Counted from the first letter of the stretch, positions 18,912 through 28,329 are shown. The stretch: DNA of 64,000 nucleotides from Gramella sp. MAR_2010_147 (GCF_900105135.1 NZ_LT629741.1:744001-808000); one strand, 5' to 3'. The notes: generated by a model from the sequence alone, not told the origin. Made by a program: numbers and translations.

Positions 18912-19213
18912 GATACCCTTTTTAAATAAAACTTTCACACACTTCCAGCAGCAATGCAAGAACTGACGATTGGGGCTAAATTAGGGGGGAGGATAGCTTA
19001 AGCTTATGCTTAAATAAGCTTTTTTTTGCAGAAAAAATATATTCATGCAAATATACAAAGTAAATATAATTTATTTTATAATATACTGAATATTAACCAA
19101 TTATAGGAGGTAAAGTTGAAAGATGTAATGTTTAAATTGAAATGAATAAAATGTATAGAAATAAAAAGTTTGCTCAAATCCACCATTCTCAGGGAAGAGC
19201 CTCGTGAAATTGT
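18912..19213. other. Gene-free interval of about 300 bp with an orphan hairpin
   Basis: No ORF with coding character. A plus-strand AGCTTAT / ATAAGCT stem (19001-19020) is followed by eight T residues, a terminator-like structure, but no plus-strand gene reads into it. Confidence 0.4.
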
Positions 19214-20068
19214 TTACTTAAAATTATGGATAATTTTTTTGGAATCTTTTTTATCTTGAATAAGATTTAAATCCAGTAGTTTTTGCTGAACCTTTTCCAG
19301 ATCGTTTAAACTTATTTGCTCCTGACTCCAGCTAGTAAGATCCAGCCACTTTCTTATATCTTCAAGTTTCTGTCCATATCTTTCGGAAAGTTCAAAATCG
19401 ATATTTTTCTGAAGTTTAAAGCTTTCAGTTTCTTTATTCAATACCTGTAATATGATCTTTAATTCTTTAGAATCCTTTTCCAAGCTTTTATCTGAAGCTG
19501 CTATCACAAAACATGGCCATGGAGTAGGGCAGTCTGCGATTAATCTAAAGGTCTTATCATCTACAAGGGGTTTTGTGGTAAAATGCTCCCACATAAAATA
19601 TTGGGCATCATCTTTTTTAAGTGCGTCAATAGCTCCCTCCAGATTATTAACAATTTCAAACTGAAGTTCTTTTGTGTCCCAGTTTAAATGTTCTGCATTC
19701 ACATAAGCCATTAAATGAGAACCGCTGCCCATTCGACTTATCGCAGCTTTCGTGTTTTTGAGGTCCTTTAGGTTTTTATAGGAAGATCCCGCATTTACAT
19801 GAATCCCCCAAATGAGTGGACTCGAAATATAGGTTTGAATGATCCTGCTGTTATTTCCATTAATAATATCCCTGATAATACCTTCAGTAAGGATTACCGC
19901 GACATCAATCTCTCCAGATCGTAAAGCTTTGCACATTGCTCCGGTTCCTTCTGGAAAATCTTTCCATATTACATCAACACCTGCTTCTCTAAATTTCCCG
20001 TTCTCTATACAGCGATGCCATGGAAGATTAAAATGTTCTGGTACACCACCTACTTTGATCGTTTTCAT
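19214..20068 (-). CDS. Cytosolic periplasmic-binding-fold protein (Ca3427/NMT1-like)
   Basis: A 284-residue type 2 periplasmic-binding-protein fold (NMT1/THI5/SsuA-like). Typical parts are the N-terminal V-G-G-V-P-E-H-F, the domain-swap F-P-E-G-T-G-A-M, and the G-E-I-D-V-A-V-I region. There is no signal peptide or lipobox and no ABC permease or ATPase nearby, so it is predicted to be cytosolic. This resembles the Ca3427-like group found in fungi and bacteria. The ligand is unknown. Its start overlaps the ppk1 stop by 4 nt, implying translational coupling to polyphosphate kinase. Confidence 0.7.
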   Translation of the reverse strand: MKTIKVGGVPEHFNLPWHRCIENGKFREAGVDVIWKDFPEGTGAMCKALRSGEIDVAVILTEGIIRDIINGNNSRIIQTYISSPLIWGIHVNAGSSYKNLKDLKNTKAAISRMGSGSHLMAYVNAEHLNWDTKELQFEIVNNLEGAIDALKKDDAQYFMWEHFTTKPLVDDKTFRLIADCPTPWPCFVIAASDKSLEKDSKELKIILQVLNKETESFKLQKNIDFELSERYGQKLEDIRKWLDLTSWSQEQISLNDLEKVQQKLLDLNLIQDKKDSKKIIHNFK

Positions 20069-22119
20069 GATTCGTGCTTTTTCTTCAGGTAATTATATAT
20101 CTCGTATTGCGATCGTATCTCTTTTTCATTTTTTTTACGCTCAACATATTTATTGCTCTCTTCGGGATCCTGTATACGCGCCTTTACATTATCGTTTAAT
20201 TGAATATCCAAGATTTCCCTGAATTCTTTCTTAATATCTTCATCCAGCACCGGAGAAATAACCTCTATTCTTCTATCCAGGTTTCTGTTCATCCAGTCTG
20301 CACTTCCGTAAAACATTAATTCATTACCGGCATTTTCAAAAAGATAAATTCTTCCATGCTCCAGGAATCTGTCTACTACGCTGGTTATATAAATATTTTC
20401 GCTTAAACCTTTAATCCCGGGAATTAAGCAGGTGAATCCACGTATGAGCATTCTAATCTCAACACCTGCCTGACTTGCTTTATATAGAAGTTGAATCATT
20501 TCTTCATCTTCCAGGCTATTCATTTTGGCAGTGATCTTAGCTTTTTTCCCTTCTCGTGCATTTTCTATCTCATTGTAAATGAGTTTAACAAACTCCTGCC
20601 TGGTAGAAAACGGAGAGATTAAGAGATTCTTCTCTCTTGGAATTATAAGTTCACCTTCCAATACTTTAAATAATCTATAAAGCTCTTTCGTGATATTCTT
20701 ATTTGCCGTAAAAATTGCATGATCGCAGTAGATCGCAGATGTTTCTGCATTAAAATTTCCGGTTCCTATATAGGCGTACCTTACAGTTTCATCACCTTCC
20801 TGCCGGGAAATAAGCATGATCTTAGAGTGTACTTTTACTTTAGGAAAACTATAAATAACATTAGCTCCTTTTTCTTCAAATTTGCGTCCCCAACTAATAT
20901 TATTTTCCTCGTCAAATCTTGCTTTTGCTTCCACAAAGACTGTCACTCTTTTGCCATTTTCAAGAGCCTTCATCAGGGAGTTTGTCAATTGGGATTCATC
21001 AGCAACACGATACAATGAAATACTAATTTCCGTCACCTTTTCATCTTCAGCAGCCATATCTACAAACTTTTCCACATACGAAAAAGACATGTATGGAAAA
21101 TGCAGCGACTGATCTTTTTCTGCAATATCTTTAAAATAGTTTTTGCTCTTATCTAATGTTTTATGAGGAAGAGCAGGCAGGTCTTTAAAATGTAATTTTT
21201 TATTATTTGTAGGATCTGGAAAAGAAAAGAAATCTTTGAAATTATGATACTGCCCGCCCGGCATCATATCTATTTTCCCAAGCTTTAAAAGTTTTCTTAC
21301 TTTCTTCTGAATATCTTTAGGCATTTTTGCGTCATACAGAAGTCTGGTAGGCTGTCCATCTGTACGTTGTTCTAAGGAGGTGTAGATCTTTTCTGCCAGT
21401 ACCCCTTCGTAGATGTCGTCTATATAAAGTTCAGCGTCCCGAGAAAGTTTAATCTCATAGATACCCGTAATATTATCTTCTGGAAAGATCTTAAAAGCCT
21501 CATGTCTTACAATTTCATCCAGGTAAGTGATATTGAGCTCGTTTTTAACGTCTTCCATCATTACAAAACGACCACATTCTTCAACCGGAATATTAACAAC
21601 CGCCAGTTTATCTTCGTTTTCAAAAGTGACTAGAAAATAGAGTACTGAATTTTCAAGGAATAACTCATTTTCCTTTTCTAGATCAAGAATAATAGGGTTT
21701 ATATGTTTCTCTATCTTTTTATTGAATAATGTTTCAATAAATTTTTTGTGCGTGTGGTTGAAGTGCTTTGCATCCCGAATATGGATTCCATTTTCCGCCA
21801 ATTCAGGGATAATCTGGTTTTTATAAATATCACCAAAGACATCTTGCTGATCTTTTACTTCCTGGATGATCTGTTTCGTGATTTTAGAGGGGCGAAGTGC
21901 TAATTTTTTACGGATGCTTTTCTTCACCCTTTTCATTTGGCGTAGTTGAGACACCCGTACTCTAAAATATTCATCAAGATTAGAGGAGAAAATGGCCAGA
22001 AACTTAATCCTTTCATATAAAGGATTTATCTTATCTGCGGCCTCCTGAAGAACCCTTTCATTAAAACTTAACCAATTTAGATCTCTGTGTCTAAAATGTT
22101 CTTCATTTGGTTGCTCCAT
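20065..22119 (-). CDS. ppk1: Polyphosphate kinase 1
   Basis: A 684-residue PPK1 with all four domains. It starts with the N-terminal helical domain (F-R-H-R-D-L-N-W-L-S-F-N-E-R-V-L). The phospholipase-D-like core contains V-K-V-H-S-K, whose His is expected to be the autophosphorylated residue, and the C2 region has Y-G-S-A-D-W-M-N-R-N-L-D-R-R. It polymerises ATP gamma-phosphate into polyphosphate reversibly. The C-terminus is Lys/Glu-rich. The gene overlaps the downstream binding-fold protein by 4 nt; no ppx phosphatase gene is adjacent in this window. Confidence 0.95.
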   Translation of the reverse strand: MEQPNEEHFRHRDLNWLSFNERVLQEAADKINPLYERIKFLAIFSSNLDEYFRVRVSQLRQMKRVKKSIRKKLALRPSKITKQIIQEVKDQQDVFGDIYKNQIIPELAENGIHIRDAKHFNHTHKKFIETLFNKKIEKHINPIILDLEKENELFLENSVLYFLVTFENEDKLAVVNIPVEECGRFVMMEDVKNELNITYLDEIVRHEAFKIFPEDNITGIYEIKLSRDAELYIDDIYEGVLAEKIYTSLEQRTDGQPTRLLYDAKMPKDIQKKVRKLLKLGKIDMMPGGQYHNFKDFFSFPDPTNNKKLHFKDLPALPHKTLDKSKNYFKDIAEKDQSLHFPYMSFSYVEKFVDMAAEDEKVTEISISLYRVADESQLTNSLMKALENGKRVTVFVEAKARFDEENNISWGRKFEEKGANVIYSFPKVKVHSKIMLISRQEGDETVRYAYIGTGNFNAETSAIYCDHAIFTANKNITKELYRLFKVLEGELIIPREKNLLISPFSTRQEFVKLIYNEIENAREGKKAKITAKMNSLEDEEMIQLLYKASQAGVEIRMLIRGFTCLIPGIKGLSENIYITSVVDRFLEHGRIYLFENAGNELMFYGSADWMNRNLDRRIEVISPVLDEDIKKEFREILDIQLNDNVKARIQDPEESNKYVERKKNEKEIRSQYEIYNYLKKKHES

Positions 22120-22192
22120 GGACTATCAGTTGTTTGATCAAAAATACAAAGTAGACCAAGCATTGCTTTTAATATATTGTTAAATAAGGCCT

Positions 22193-23062
22193 TTATTGAA
22201 CAATCTTATCAAGGGTATACTTGATTAAATTATCCATCATTTCTGAAGCGTTTTCAAGAAACTCACCTTTTGGACGATTGGCAAGTACAAGGTTCAGAGA
22301 AGCAGCATTATGGCCTAATAATTTAGAGATGCCATAAATACCTGAAGTTTCCATCTCAAGATTGGTTACTGCATGTCCTTTGAACTTGAAACCGGCGATT
22401 TTATCATTCATTTTATCATCTGGAACCGCAGCACGTAGTACTCTTCCCTGCGGCCCATAGAATCCAACATTCGTGCCTGTAAAACCTTTGATGGTTATTT
22501 CAGAATTAAATTTATTTATAAGATCTTTTCCTCCTTCAACCACATAGGGAAGGGCCTTTTTAGAAGACCAGTTTGTTTGTTCAACAAAAGCATCTGCAAT
22601 ATCTTTTCTTAAAAAAGAATCGTCTTTATAATAATGCATAAGACCGTCAAATCCTAAAGCCAGTTCGCTAATTATATAACTACCAATAGATATTTCTTCT
22701 CTAATAGACCCTGTAGTACCAATTCTAATAATATCAAGGCTCGTAAGCTCGTCTTTGATCTTTTTGTTTTCCAGGTCAATATTCACCAGGGCGTCTAATT
22801 CGGTAAGAGCTATATCAATATTATCGGTTCCCATCCCGGTAGACATCACTGTAATTCTTTTGCCCTTATAGGTTCCGGTATGTGTACAAAATTCTCGCTT
22901 CTGTTTTTTTACCTCAATAGCATCAAAATGTACACTTATTCTGGAAACTCTTGCCGGATCGCCAACGGTAATAATAGTATTGGCTAATTCTTGTGGTAAC
23001 AAACCAAGATGATAAATAGAACCATCCTCGTTGAGGATTAATTCTGAAGCTTCTAAACTCAT
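22193..23062 (-). CDS. Nucleoside phosphorylase (uridine phosphorylase-like)
   Basis: A 289-residue PNP/UDP-family enzyme. Signs are the phosphate-binding V-G-D-P-A-R-V near residue 35, S-T-G-M-G-T-D-N (phosphate/ribose site), R-I-G-T-T-G-S and the purine/pyrimidine pocket N-L-E-M-E-T-S-G-I-Y. It cleaves nucleosides with phosphate to base and ribose-1-phosphate; uridine is the likelier substrate, but this is inference. It starts 1 nt after the stop of the DUF1835 gene, so the two share a transcript. Confidence 0.87.
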   Translation of the reverse strand: MSLEASELILNEDGSIYHLGLLPQELANTIITVGDPARVSRISVHFDAIEVKKQKREFCTHTGTYKGKRITVMSTGMGTDNIDIALTELDALVNIDLENKKIKDELTSLDIIRIGTTGSIREEISIGSYIISELALGFDGLMHYYKDDSFLRKDIADAFVEQTNWSSKKALPYVVEGGKDLINKFNSEITIKGFTGTNVGFYGPQGRVLRAAVPDDKMNDKIAGFKFKGHAVTNLEMETSGIYGISKLLGHNAASLNLVLANRPKGEFLENASEMMDNLIKYTLDKIVQ

Positions 23063-23063
23063 T

Positions 23064-23993
23064 CTATAATTTTAATAATCGGTGAGATTCAGATTCATAG
23101 AGAAAATCATACATTTCAGCACCGCCAAAATATTCCTCATTTTTGAGATCTCTGTAAAAATTCTTTTTGCCTGCAAGTACCAGGTTTCCCTGTTCAGTAA
23201 GAACAATTCTATTTTCTGTTTTCTCGAAGAAAATAGACAACTTTTCAATAAGCCTTTTCATTTGGGTATCGCTATAGCCATAATATCCTTGATATTGTAG
23301 CGCATACCCTAAAAGATGATTCTCATTCTTAATGTCATAATTTTCTATAAGTCGAAGAACGTTTCTTTCTAAAGAATTGATTCCGGTAATACTATTGGGA
23401 AATCTTTCAACATGTGCTCTAATACAACTGGATAAATATTCAAAATTAGTGTTAACCTTTATCTGGGGTTTCAGTTTCAAAGGATTGTCACCACAATATA
23501 ATTCCCAGATAAGAACGGCTACTTCAATATCTTCAACATTAAGCTGAATGCTATTCTTATAATGATTCTCCAGTTCCTTAAGATTAAGTTGAGATAAAGG
23601 TTGCAGTTCTTTTTCGCCCTGAAGTTTCTTACTGCAAACAAGGGATATAGGGATCTCACCATGTTTATCTTTTAAAAAACTAATTGCCGCCAGCATATTT
23701 ATATGACAAAAAAGATCAAATTCAAACCAAAGAACCACATTGTCATAATTTTTTAGAGACTTAAGCCTTTTTATTTCAGAAATAAAACGCTTTTCGTAAT
23801 TCTCTGAAGAAATATTATAAGCCTTAAGAAGGAATTTTTTCCTTGCTTTAAAAAATTCAGAATTTATCTCTTTTCGGGTAGGCCCTTCACAAAGCAGTTC
23901 TCTCCAAATGACGATTTCACCAGGCAAATTTAATTCCTGCATCTGCTCAGCAAGACTGTCACCGTTTACAATGTGTAGGGTTTTAGTTTCCAT
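23064..23993 (-). CDS. DUF1835 domain-containing protein
   Basis: A 309-residue cytosolic protein. The N-terminal third has the DUF1835 signature (H-I-V-N-G-D-S-L-A, then I-W-R-E-L-L-C-E-G-P) and the rest matches its usual C-terminal partner region. The family's function is unknown. It forms a two-gene unit with the nucleoside phosphorylase, 1 nt apart, and may extend from the SUI1 gene upstream, although a hairpin separates them. Confidence 0.75.
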   Translation of the reverse strand: METKTLHIVNGDSLAEQMQELNLPGEIVIWRELLCEGPTRKEINSEFFKARKKFLLKAYNISSENYEKRFISEIKRLKSLKNYDNVVLWFEFDLFCHINMLAAISFLKDKHGEIPISLVCSKKLQGEKELQPLSQLNLKELENHYKNSIQLNVEDIEVAVLIWELYCGDNPLKLKPQIKVNTNFEYLSSCIRAHVERFPNSITGINSLERNVLRLIENYDIKNENHLLGYALQYQGYYGYSDTQMKRLIEKLSIFFEKTENRIVLTEQGNLVLAGKKNFYRDLKNEEYFGGAEMYDFLYESESHRLLKL

Positions 23994-24002
23994 TTTATAA
24001 TA

Positions 24003-24042
24003 CTAAAAAGCGTGTTAGGTTAACCTCCAACACGCTTTACTT
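24003..24042 (-). terminator. Terminator overlapping the SUI1 stop codon
   Basis: On the minus strand, AAAGCGTGTT and AACACGCTTT form a 10-bp stem with a 12-nt loop, followed by TTTAG. The 5' arm overlaps the last codons of the SUI1 gene. It separates SUI1 from the DUF1835 gene. Confidence 0.65.
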
Positions 24043-24376
24043 TATATCCCTCTTTTTTGAGTATTTTCATTACTTTTTCCCTATGATCTCCCTGAATTAT
24101 GATCTCTCCATCTTTAGATGAACCTCCTACACCACATTTTTTCTTAAGCATTTTGCCTAAAGCAATTAGATCTTCATCAGAACCTTTAAAGCCCTTGATG
24201 ATAGTAACTGTTTTACCACCACGACCTTTATTGCTAAAATGAGCTTCAAGCTGCTGATCTTTTGGAGAAAGTTCTTCACTGTGTTCTCCATCATTATATT
24301 CAGATTCGTCAAAATCATCATTTGTGGAAAAAACGAAACCTCCCAGATCTTCAAGGCCTAATTTCTTCTTTGCCAT
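24020..24376 (-). CDS. SUI1/YciH-family translation initiation factor
   Basis: A 118-residue protein with the conserved SUI1 core: G-R-G-G-K-T-V-T, I-K-G-F-K-G, the G-C-G-V-G-G-S-S-K-D-G-E-I-x-I-Q-G-D motif and a basic C-terminus. It is the bacterial homologue of eIF1; its role in bacterial start selection is only partly known. The acidic N-terminal 50 residues are typical of Bacteroidota versions. It lies 5 nt downstream of the 2OG oxygenase gene on the same strand, so they are probably co-transcribed. Confidence 0.9.
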   Translation of the reverse strand: MAKKKLGLEDLGGFVFSTNDDFDESEYNDGEHSEELSPKDQQLEAHFSNKGRGGKTVTIIKGFKGSDEDLIALGKMLKKKCGVGGSSKDGEIIIQGDHREKVMKILKKEGYKVKRVGG

Positions 24377-24381
24377 CTTTC

Positions 24382-25335
24382 TTACTTTTTAAGGCCTATC
24401 TCTACAAGACGCTGATGTAAAAACTCACCAGCGGTAATGTCTTCATATTGCTTCGGGTGGTCTTCATCAATACATTCTTCAAGACAATCCAGTTTCATTT
24501 CACTTCTGGGATGCATAAAGAAAGGAATAGAGTATCTTGGTTTTCCCCACTGATCTTTAGGTGGATTTGTAACCCTGTGAATAGTAGATCTCAATTTATT
24601 GTTGGTATGTCTTTCCAACATATCACCCACATTAATAACCAGTTCATCTTCCTGGGGAATAGCATCTATCCATTCTCCATCTTTCCTTAAAACCTGGAGA
24701 CCTCCAGTAGATGCTCCCATTAATAAGGTGATTAGGTTAATATCTCCATGCGCACCAGCTCTAACCGCTCCTTTAGGTTCTTCCTGAATAGGAGGGTAGT
24801 GTATAGGTCTTAATATACTGTTGCCGTTACTTGCCCAGTGATCAAAATAATGCTCATCAAGGCCTATATATAATGCCAAAGCTCTTAGTACATAAATCCC
24901 TGTCTTTTCAAGCATTCTATATGCTTCCATTCCTGTGTGGTTGAAATCTTTCAATTCTTCCACTTTTACATTTTCAGGATATTCTTCGGTGAGGTTCGCA
25001 TCTTCAGAAGGTTCCTGACCAAAATGCCAGAATTCTTTAAGATCTCCTTCTTTTTTACCTTTAGCATGTTCCTTTCCAAAAGAAATATATCCTCTTTGCC
25101 CTGCAAGGCCTTCGATTTCATACTTCTGTTTTGTCTCAACAGGAAGATCAAAAAATGATTTTACTTCTTTATAAAGTTCTTCCACAAGATCATCACTTAG
25201 AAAGTGATTTTTCAAGGCCACGAAACCAATTTCTTCATAAGCTTTACCAATCTCGTTTACGAACTTTTCTTTGCGCTTTGGATCATCTGATAGAAAGTCG
25301 GCCAGATTTACGCTAGGTATGTTATTCATTGCCAT
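24382..25335 (-). CDS. Isopenicillin N synthase-family 2OG-Fe(II) oxygenase
   Basis: A 317-residue enzyme with N-terminal DIOX_N (P-S-V-N-L-A-D-F) and C-terminal Fe(II)/2-oxoglutarate domain. The iron ligands H-x-D (A-H-G-D-I-N) and a distal His (S-T-I-H-R-V), plus the 2OG-binding R-Y-S motif, are intact. Substrate cannot be predicted: family members hydroxylate or desaturate small molecules. ATG at residue 3 is an equally good start. It stands divergent from the E1 fusion gene (122-bp gap) and precedes SUI1. Confidence 0.85.
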   Translation of the reverse strand: MAMNNIPSVNLADFLSDDPKRKEKFVNEIGKAYEEIGFVALKNHFLSDDLVEELYKEVKSFFDLPVETKQKYEIEGLAGQRGYISFGKEHAKGKKEGDLKEFWHFGQEPSEDANLTEEYPENVKVEELKDFNHTGMEAYRMLEKTGIYVLRALALYIGLDEHYFDHWASNGNSILRPIHYPPIQEEPKGAVRAGAHGDINLITLLMGASTGGLQVLRKDGEWIDAIPQEDELVINVGDMLERHTNNKLRSTIHRVTNPPKDQWGKPRYSIPFFMHPRSEMKLDCLEECIDEDHPKQYEDITAGEFLHQRLVEIGLKK

Positions 25336-25432
25336 TTTAAGCAGTATTTAATTTTATGGTAACAGGCAAAGTTAAGTAAAATAAAGGGATATGCCGATTG
25401 TTTATATTTTTCTTAGCATATAGAAATTTGGT

Positions 25433-25440
25433 TACATTTG
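25433..25440 (+). promoter_or_regulatory. Bacteroidota -7 box (TACATTTG) before the E1 fusion gene
   Basis: TACATTTG matches TAnnTTTG, 17 nt upstream of the ATG in the divergent gap. It is the same octamer found before aroC. Confidence 0.45.
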
Positions 25441-25457
25441 AGATATAAAATTATTTT

Positions 25458-27464
25458 ATGCTTTCAAATAACACCAGATCTTTACGAATAGAGTATAAGG
25501 ATACCCAACTATCAAATGATGTTTTAATAGATCTTTACAAGTCTATGCTGAAACCCAGAATGATAGAAGAAAAGATGCTCATTCTTTTAAGGCAGGGTAA
25601 AATATCAAAATGGTTTAGCGGAATAGGCCAGGAGGCAATATCGGTTGGTGTTACAAAATCTTTAAATAAAGACGAATATATTTTGCCAATGCATAGAAAC
25701 CTGGGGGTTTTTACGAGTAGAGAAATACCATTGAATCGTTTGTTTGCTCAGTGGCAGGGAAAAGCTTCAGGATTCACTAAAGGTAGAGACCGTAGCTTTC
25801 ACTTCGGAACCCAGGAGTATAAAATTGTGGGTATGATCTCACACTTGGGCCCTCAGCTTGGAGTAGCAGATGGTATCGCGCTGGCTCATAAATTGAAAAA
25901 AGAAAAAAAGTTAACAGCAGTTTTTTCCGGGGAGGGAGGAACCAGTGAGGGTGATTTTCATGAAGCTCTCAATATCGCTTCAGTCTGGGATTTACCGGTT
26001 TTATTCTGTATTGAGAATAATGGTTATGGTCTTTCTACTCCAACCAGCGAACAATATCGCTGTAAAGATCTTGCCGATAGAGGTGCAGGCTACGGGATGG
26101 AGTCTCATATTATTGAGGGAAACAATATTCTCGAAGTATACACTAAAATTTCTAAAATAGTAGAGAGTGTTAGAAACGAACCTCGCCCGGTTTTAATTGA
26201 ATTTAAAACTTTTAGAATGCGCGGGCATGAGGAAGCAAGTGGGACCAGGTATGTACCACAGGAACTCATGGATGAGTGGCAGTTAAAGGATCCGGTTCAA
26301 AATTTTGAAGAATACCTACTCAAAGAAAATATTCTGAATGACGATACAAAAGAAAAATTTAGAAGTGATATTCTTTCTGAAATAGATGAAAACCTGCAGT
26401 TAGCTTTTTCTGAAGATCAGATCGTTACTGATTCAATTAAAGAGTTAAATGATGTGTTTGAAAATTCTGTTTACCAGGAATTTGCACCAAAAAATAAAAA
26501 TGAAAACATTAGGTTTATAGATGCTATTTCCAAGGCCTTAAGAGAATCTATGAAAAAGCATGATGATCTTGTTTTGATGGGACAGGATATTGCAGATTAT
26601 GGAGGTGTTTTTAAAATTACAGAGGGTTTTGTAGAAGAATTCGGCAAGGATCGTATACGCAATACACCAATTTGTGAATCTGCTGTGGTAGGAGCTGCCA
26701 TGGGGCTTTCAATAAACGGAATGAAGGCTATGGTGGAAATGCAGTTTAGCGACTTTGTAAGTTCTGGTTTCAACCCCATTGTGAATTATCTGGCAAAGGT
26801 TAAATACAGATGGGATCAAAATGCCGATGTAGTAATTAGAATGCCCTGTGGTGGAGGTGTTGGAGCAGGACCTTTCCATAGTCAGACCAATGAAGCCTGG
26901 TTTACACAGGTTCCCGGTTTAAAAGTTATTTACCCAGCATTTCCATATGATGCCAAAGGACTTCTTAACACAGCCTTTAATGATCCCAATCCGGTGCTGT
27001 TTTTCGAACATAAAGGCCTATATAGAAGTATAAGACAGGACGTGCCGGTAGATTATTACACCTTGCCCTTCGGAAAAGCCTCGAAAATTAGGGAAGGCAA
27101 TGAAGTTAGCATTATAACTTACGGTTTGGGAGTTCATTGGGCTATAGATGTTTTAGACGAAATGGAATATGAACAAGCAGATCTTATTGATCTTAGAAGT
27201 CTGCAACCGTTGGATATAGATGGCATTTGTGCATCGGTTACCAAAACCAGCAAAGCGATTATTCTTATTGAAGATTCAGTTACTGGGAGTTTTGCTGCTG
27301 AAATTTCAGCGATTATTTCTGAAAGATGTTTTGAAAGTCTTGATGCACCTGTTATAAGGGTGGGCAGCATGGATACTCCAATTCCTTTTGCACATGAACT
27401 CGAACAACAATATTTGCCCAAAGAGCGATTTAAAATGAAATTGAAAGATTTGATAGAATATTAA
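25458..27464 (+). CDS. 2-oxoacid dehydrogenase E1, fused alpha and beta subunits
   Basis: A 668-residue fusion. The alpha part (about 1-320) carries the thiamine diphosphate motif G-E-G-G-T-S-E-G-D-F ending in E-N-N-G-Y, and the phosphorylation-loop-like R-M-R-G-H-E-E-A. The beta part (about 345-668) has L-M-G-Q-D-I-A-D-Y-G-G-V-F and the transketolase C-terminal domain. This is the single-chain form of branched-chain or pyruvate-type E1 common in Bacteroidota. It decarboxylates a 2-oxo acid and acylates the E2 lipoyl group. E2 and E3 genes are not adjacent, so the substrate is uncertain; branched-chain oxo acids are likeliest. Confidence 0.9.
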   Translation: MLSNNTRSLRIEYKDTQLSNDVLIDLYKSMLKPRMIEEKMLILLRQGKISKWFSGIGQEAISVGVTKSLNKDEYILPMHRNLGVFTSREIPLNRLFAQWQGKASGFTKGRDRSFHFGTQEYKIVGMISHLGPQLGVADGIALAHKLKKEKKLTAVFSGEGGTSEGDFHEALNIASVWDLPVLFCIENNGYGLSTPTSEQYRCKDLADRGAGYGMESHIIEGNNILEVYTKISKIVESVRNEPRPVLIEFKTFRMRGHEEASGTRYVPQELMDEWQLKDPVQNFEEYLLKENILNDDTKEKFRSDILSEIDENLQLAFSEDQIVTDSIKELNDVFENSVYQEFAPKNKNENIRFIDAISKALRESMKKHDDLVLMGQDIADYGGVFKITEGFVEEFGKDRIRNTPICESAVVGAAMGLSINGMKAMVEMQFSDFVSSGFNPIVNYLAKVKYRWDQNADVVIRMPCGGGVGAGPFHSQTNEAWFTQVPGLKVIYPAFPYDAKGLLNTAFNDPNPVLFFEHKGLYRSIRQDVPVDYYTLPFGKASKIREGNEVSIITYGLGVHWAIDVLDEMEYEQADLIDLRSLQPLDIDGICASVTKTSKAIILIEDSVTGSFAAEISAIISERCFESLDAPVIRVGSMDTPIPFAHELEQQYLPKERFKMKLKDLIEY

Positions 27465-27534
27465 TACGCTTTTATAATAACACTAAAGTAATTAAGAATC
27501 CTTAACAAATCCACTGTTAAATTATTAATAATCT

Positions 27535-27566
27535 TTTGTTGACGGGCTAGACCTACAGTAATTTAG
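27535..27566 (+). promoter_or_regulatory. Bacteroidota-type promoter of the DUF1328 gene
   Basis: TTTG (27535-27538), a 20-nt spacer and TAATTTAG (27559-27566) fit the -33 TTTG / -7 TAnnTTTG layout with one mismatch. The DUF1328 ATG follows 29 nt later. Confidence 0.5.
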
Positions 27567-27595
27567 ATTCAACTAATCAATTAAATCTATAAATT

Positions 27596-27757
27596 ATGGT
27601 ACGTTTAATCGTTATTTTTCTGATTATCGCGATCATTGCTGCAATCTTTGGATTCGGTGGTGTCGCCGAAGGAGCTGCAGATATTGCTAAGATCATTTTC
27701 TACATTTTCCTTGTATTGCTAGTGATTTCCCTTTTAAGTAGATTATTCAGAAGATAA
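27596..27757 (+). CDS. DUF1328 (YtjA-like) small membrane protein
   Basis: A 53-residue peptide with two hydrophobic segments (about 4-18 and 31-47) separated by the family core [14 protein letters not shown], and a basic end S-R-L-F-R-R. This matches the DUF1328/YtjA family of tiny inner-membrane proteins, often stress-induced, whose role is unknown. It has a good upstream promoter and may head a unit with the lipocalin-like and OmpA lipoprotein genes (78-bp and 14-bp gaps). Confidence 0.85.
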   Translation: MVRLIVIFLIIAIIAAIFGFGGVAEGAADIAKIIFYIFLVLLVISLLSRLFRR

Positions 27758-27835
27758 TTTAAAAATCAGTTTATATCATCCAATGTGTTCTTTATAGAGT
27801 GCGCATTGGATTTTTAGTTTAAATCAAACTTACAA

Positions 27836-28315
27836 ATGAAGAAGTATTTAATTTTATTTACCATTGCTGCGCTCATTGCGTCATGCGGTGGAACCAGCAA
27901 AGTGGCAAAAGAAGCACGTAAAACTTTTGACGGTGATTGGATCCTTACCAGTATTACTTATCCTAATAACCCGGGAGATTTTAATGTAACTCTATTTAAT
28001 GAAGCTTCTGCTTCCTGTTTTAGAAATAGTACCTGGGATTTTGTTTCGAATAACAATCGTGGTACCTATACTGTAAATGGTGTAGGCTGTGATGGGCAAA
28101 CAAATTATTTTATTTGGTCTATAGATGAGGAGAATACTCCTGCAGGGGTTTATGACTTCTTGCTAAAGCCAACAAATGATAATTACAAATCTACTACCGG
28201 TAATCAGGGATTCAGACTGAGTCTTAAAAGTTTAACTGATACCAATATGGTTTGGGAGCAAACAGTAAGTTTAGACGGATCTCCTTTTACCATAAGAATG
28301 AATTTTACTAAATAA
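27836..28315 (+). CDS. Lipocalin-like lipoprotein
   Basis: A 159-residue lipoprotein with lipobox L-I-A-S-C (Cys17). After a short linker comes a lipocalin-like pattern: G-D-W-I-L-T-S-I at the first strand, then beta-rich sequence with N-S-T-W-D-F-V and a C-terminal W-E-Q-T-V strand. Two cysteines in the mature part (S-C-F and G-C-D) could form a disulfide. Ligand and role are unknown. It lies 14 nt upstream of the OmpA lipoprotein gene and is probably co-transcribed with it. Confidence 0.75.
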   Translation: MKKYLILFTIAALIASCGGTSKVAKEARKTFDGDWILTSITYPNNPGDFNVTLFNEASASCFRNSTWDFVSNNNRGTYTVNGVGCDGQTNYFIWSIDEENTPAGVYDFLLKPTNDNYKSTTGNQGFRLSLKSLTDTNMVWEQTVSLDGSPFTIRMNFTK

Positions 28316-28329
28316 TAAATAAATTAGCT

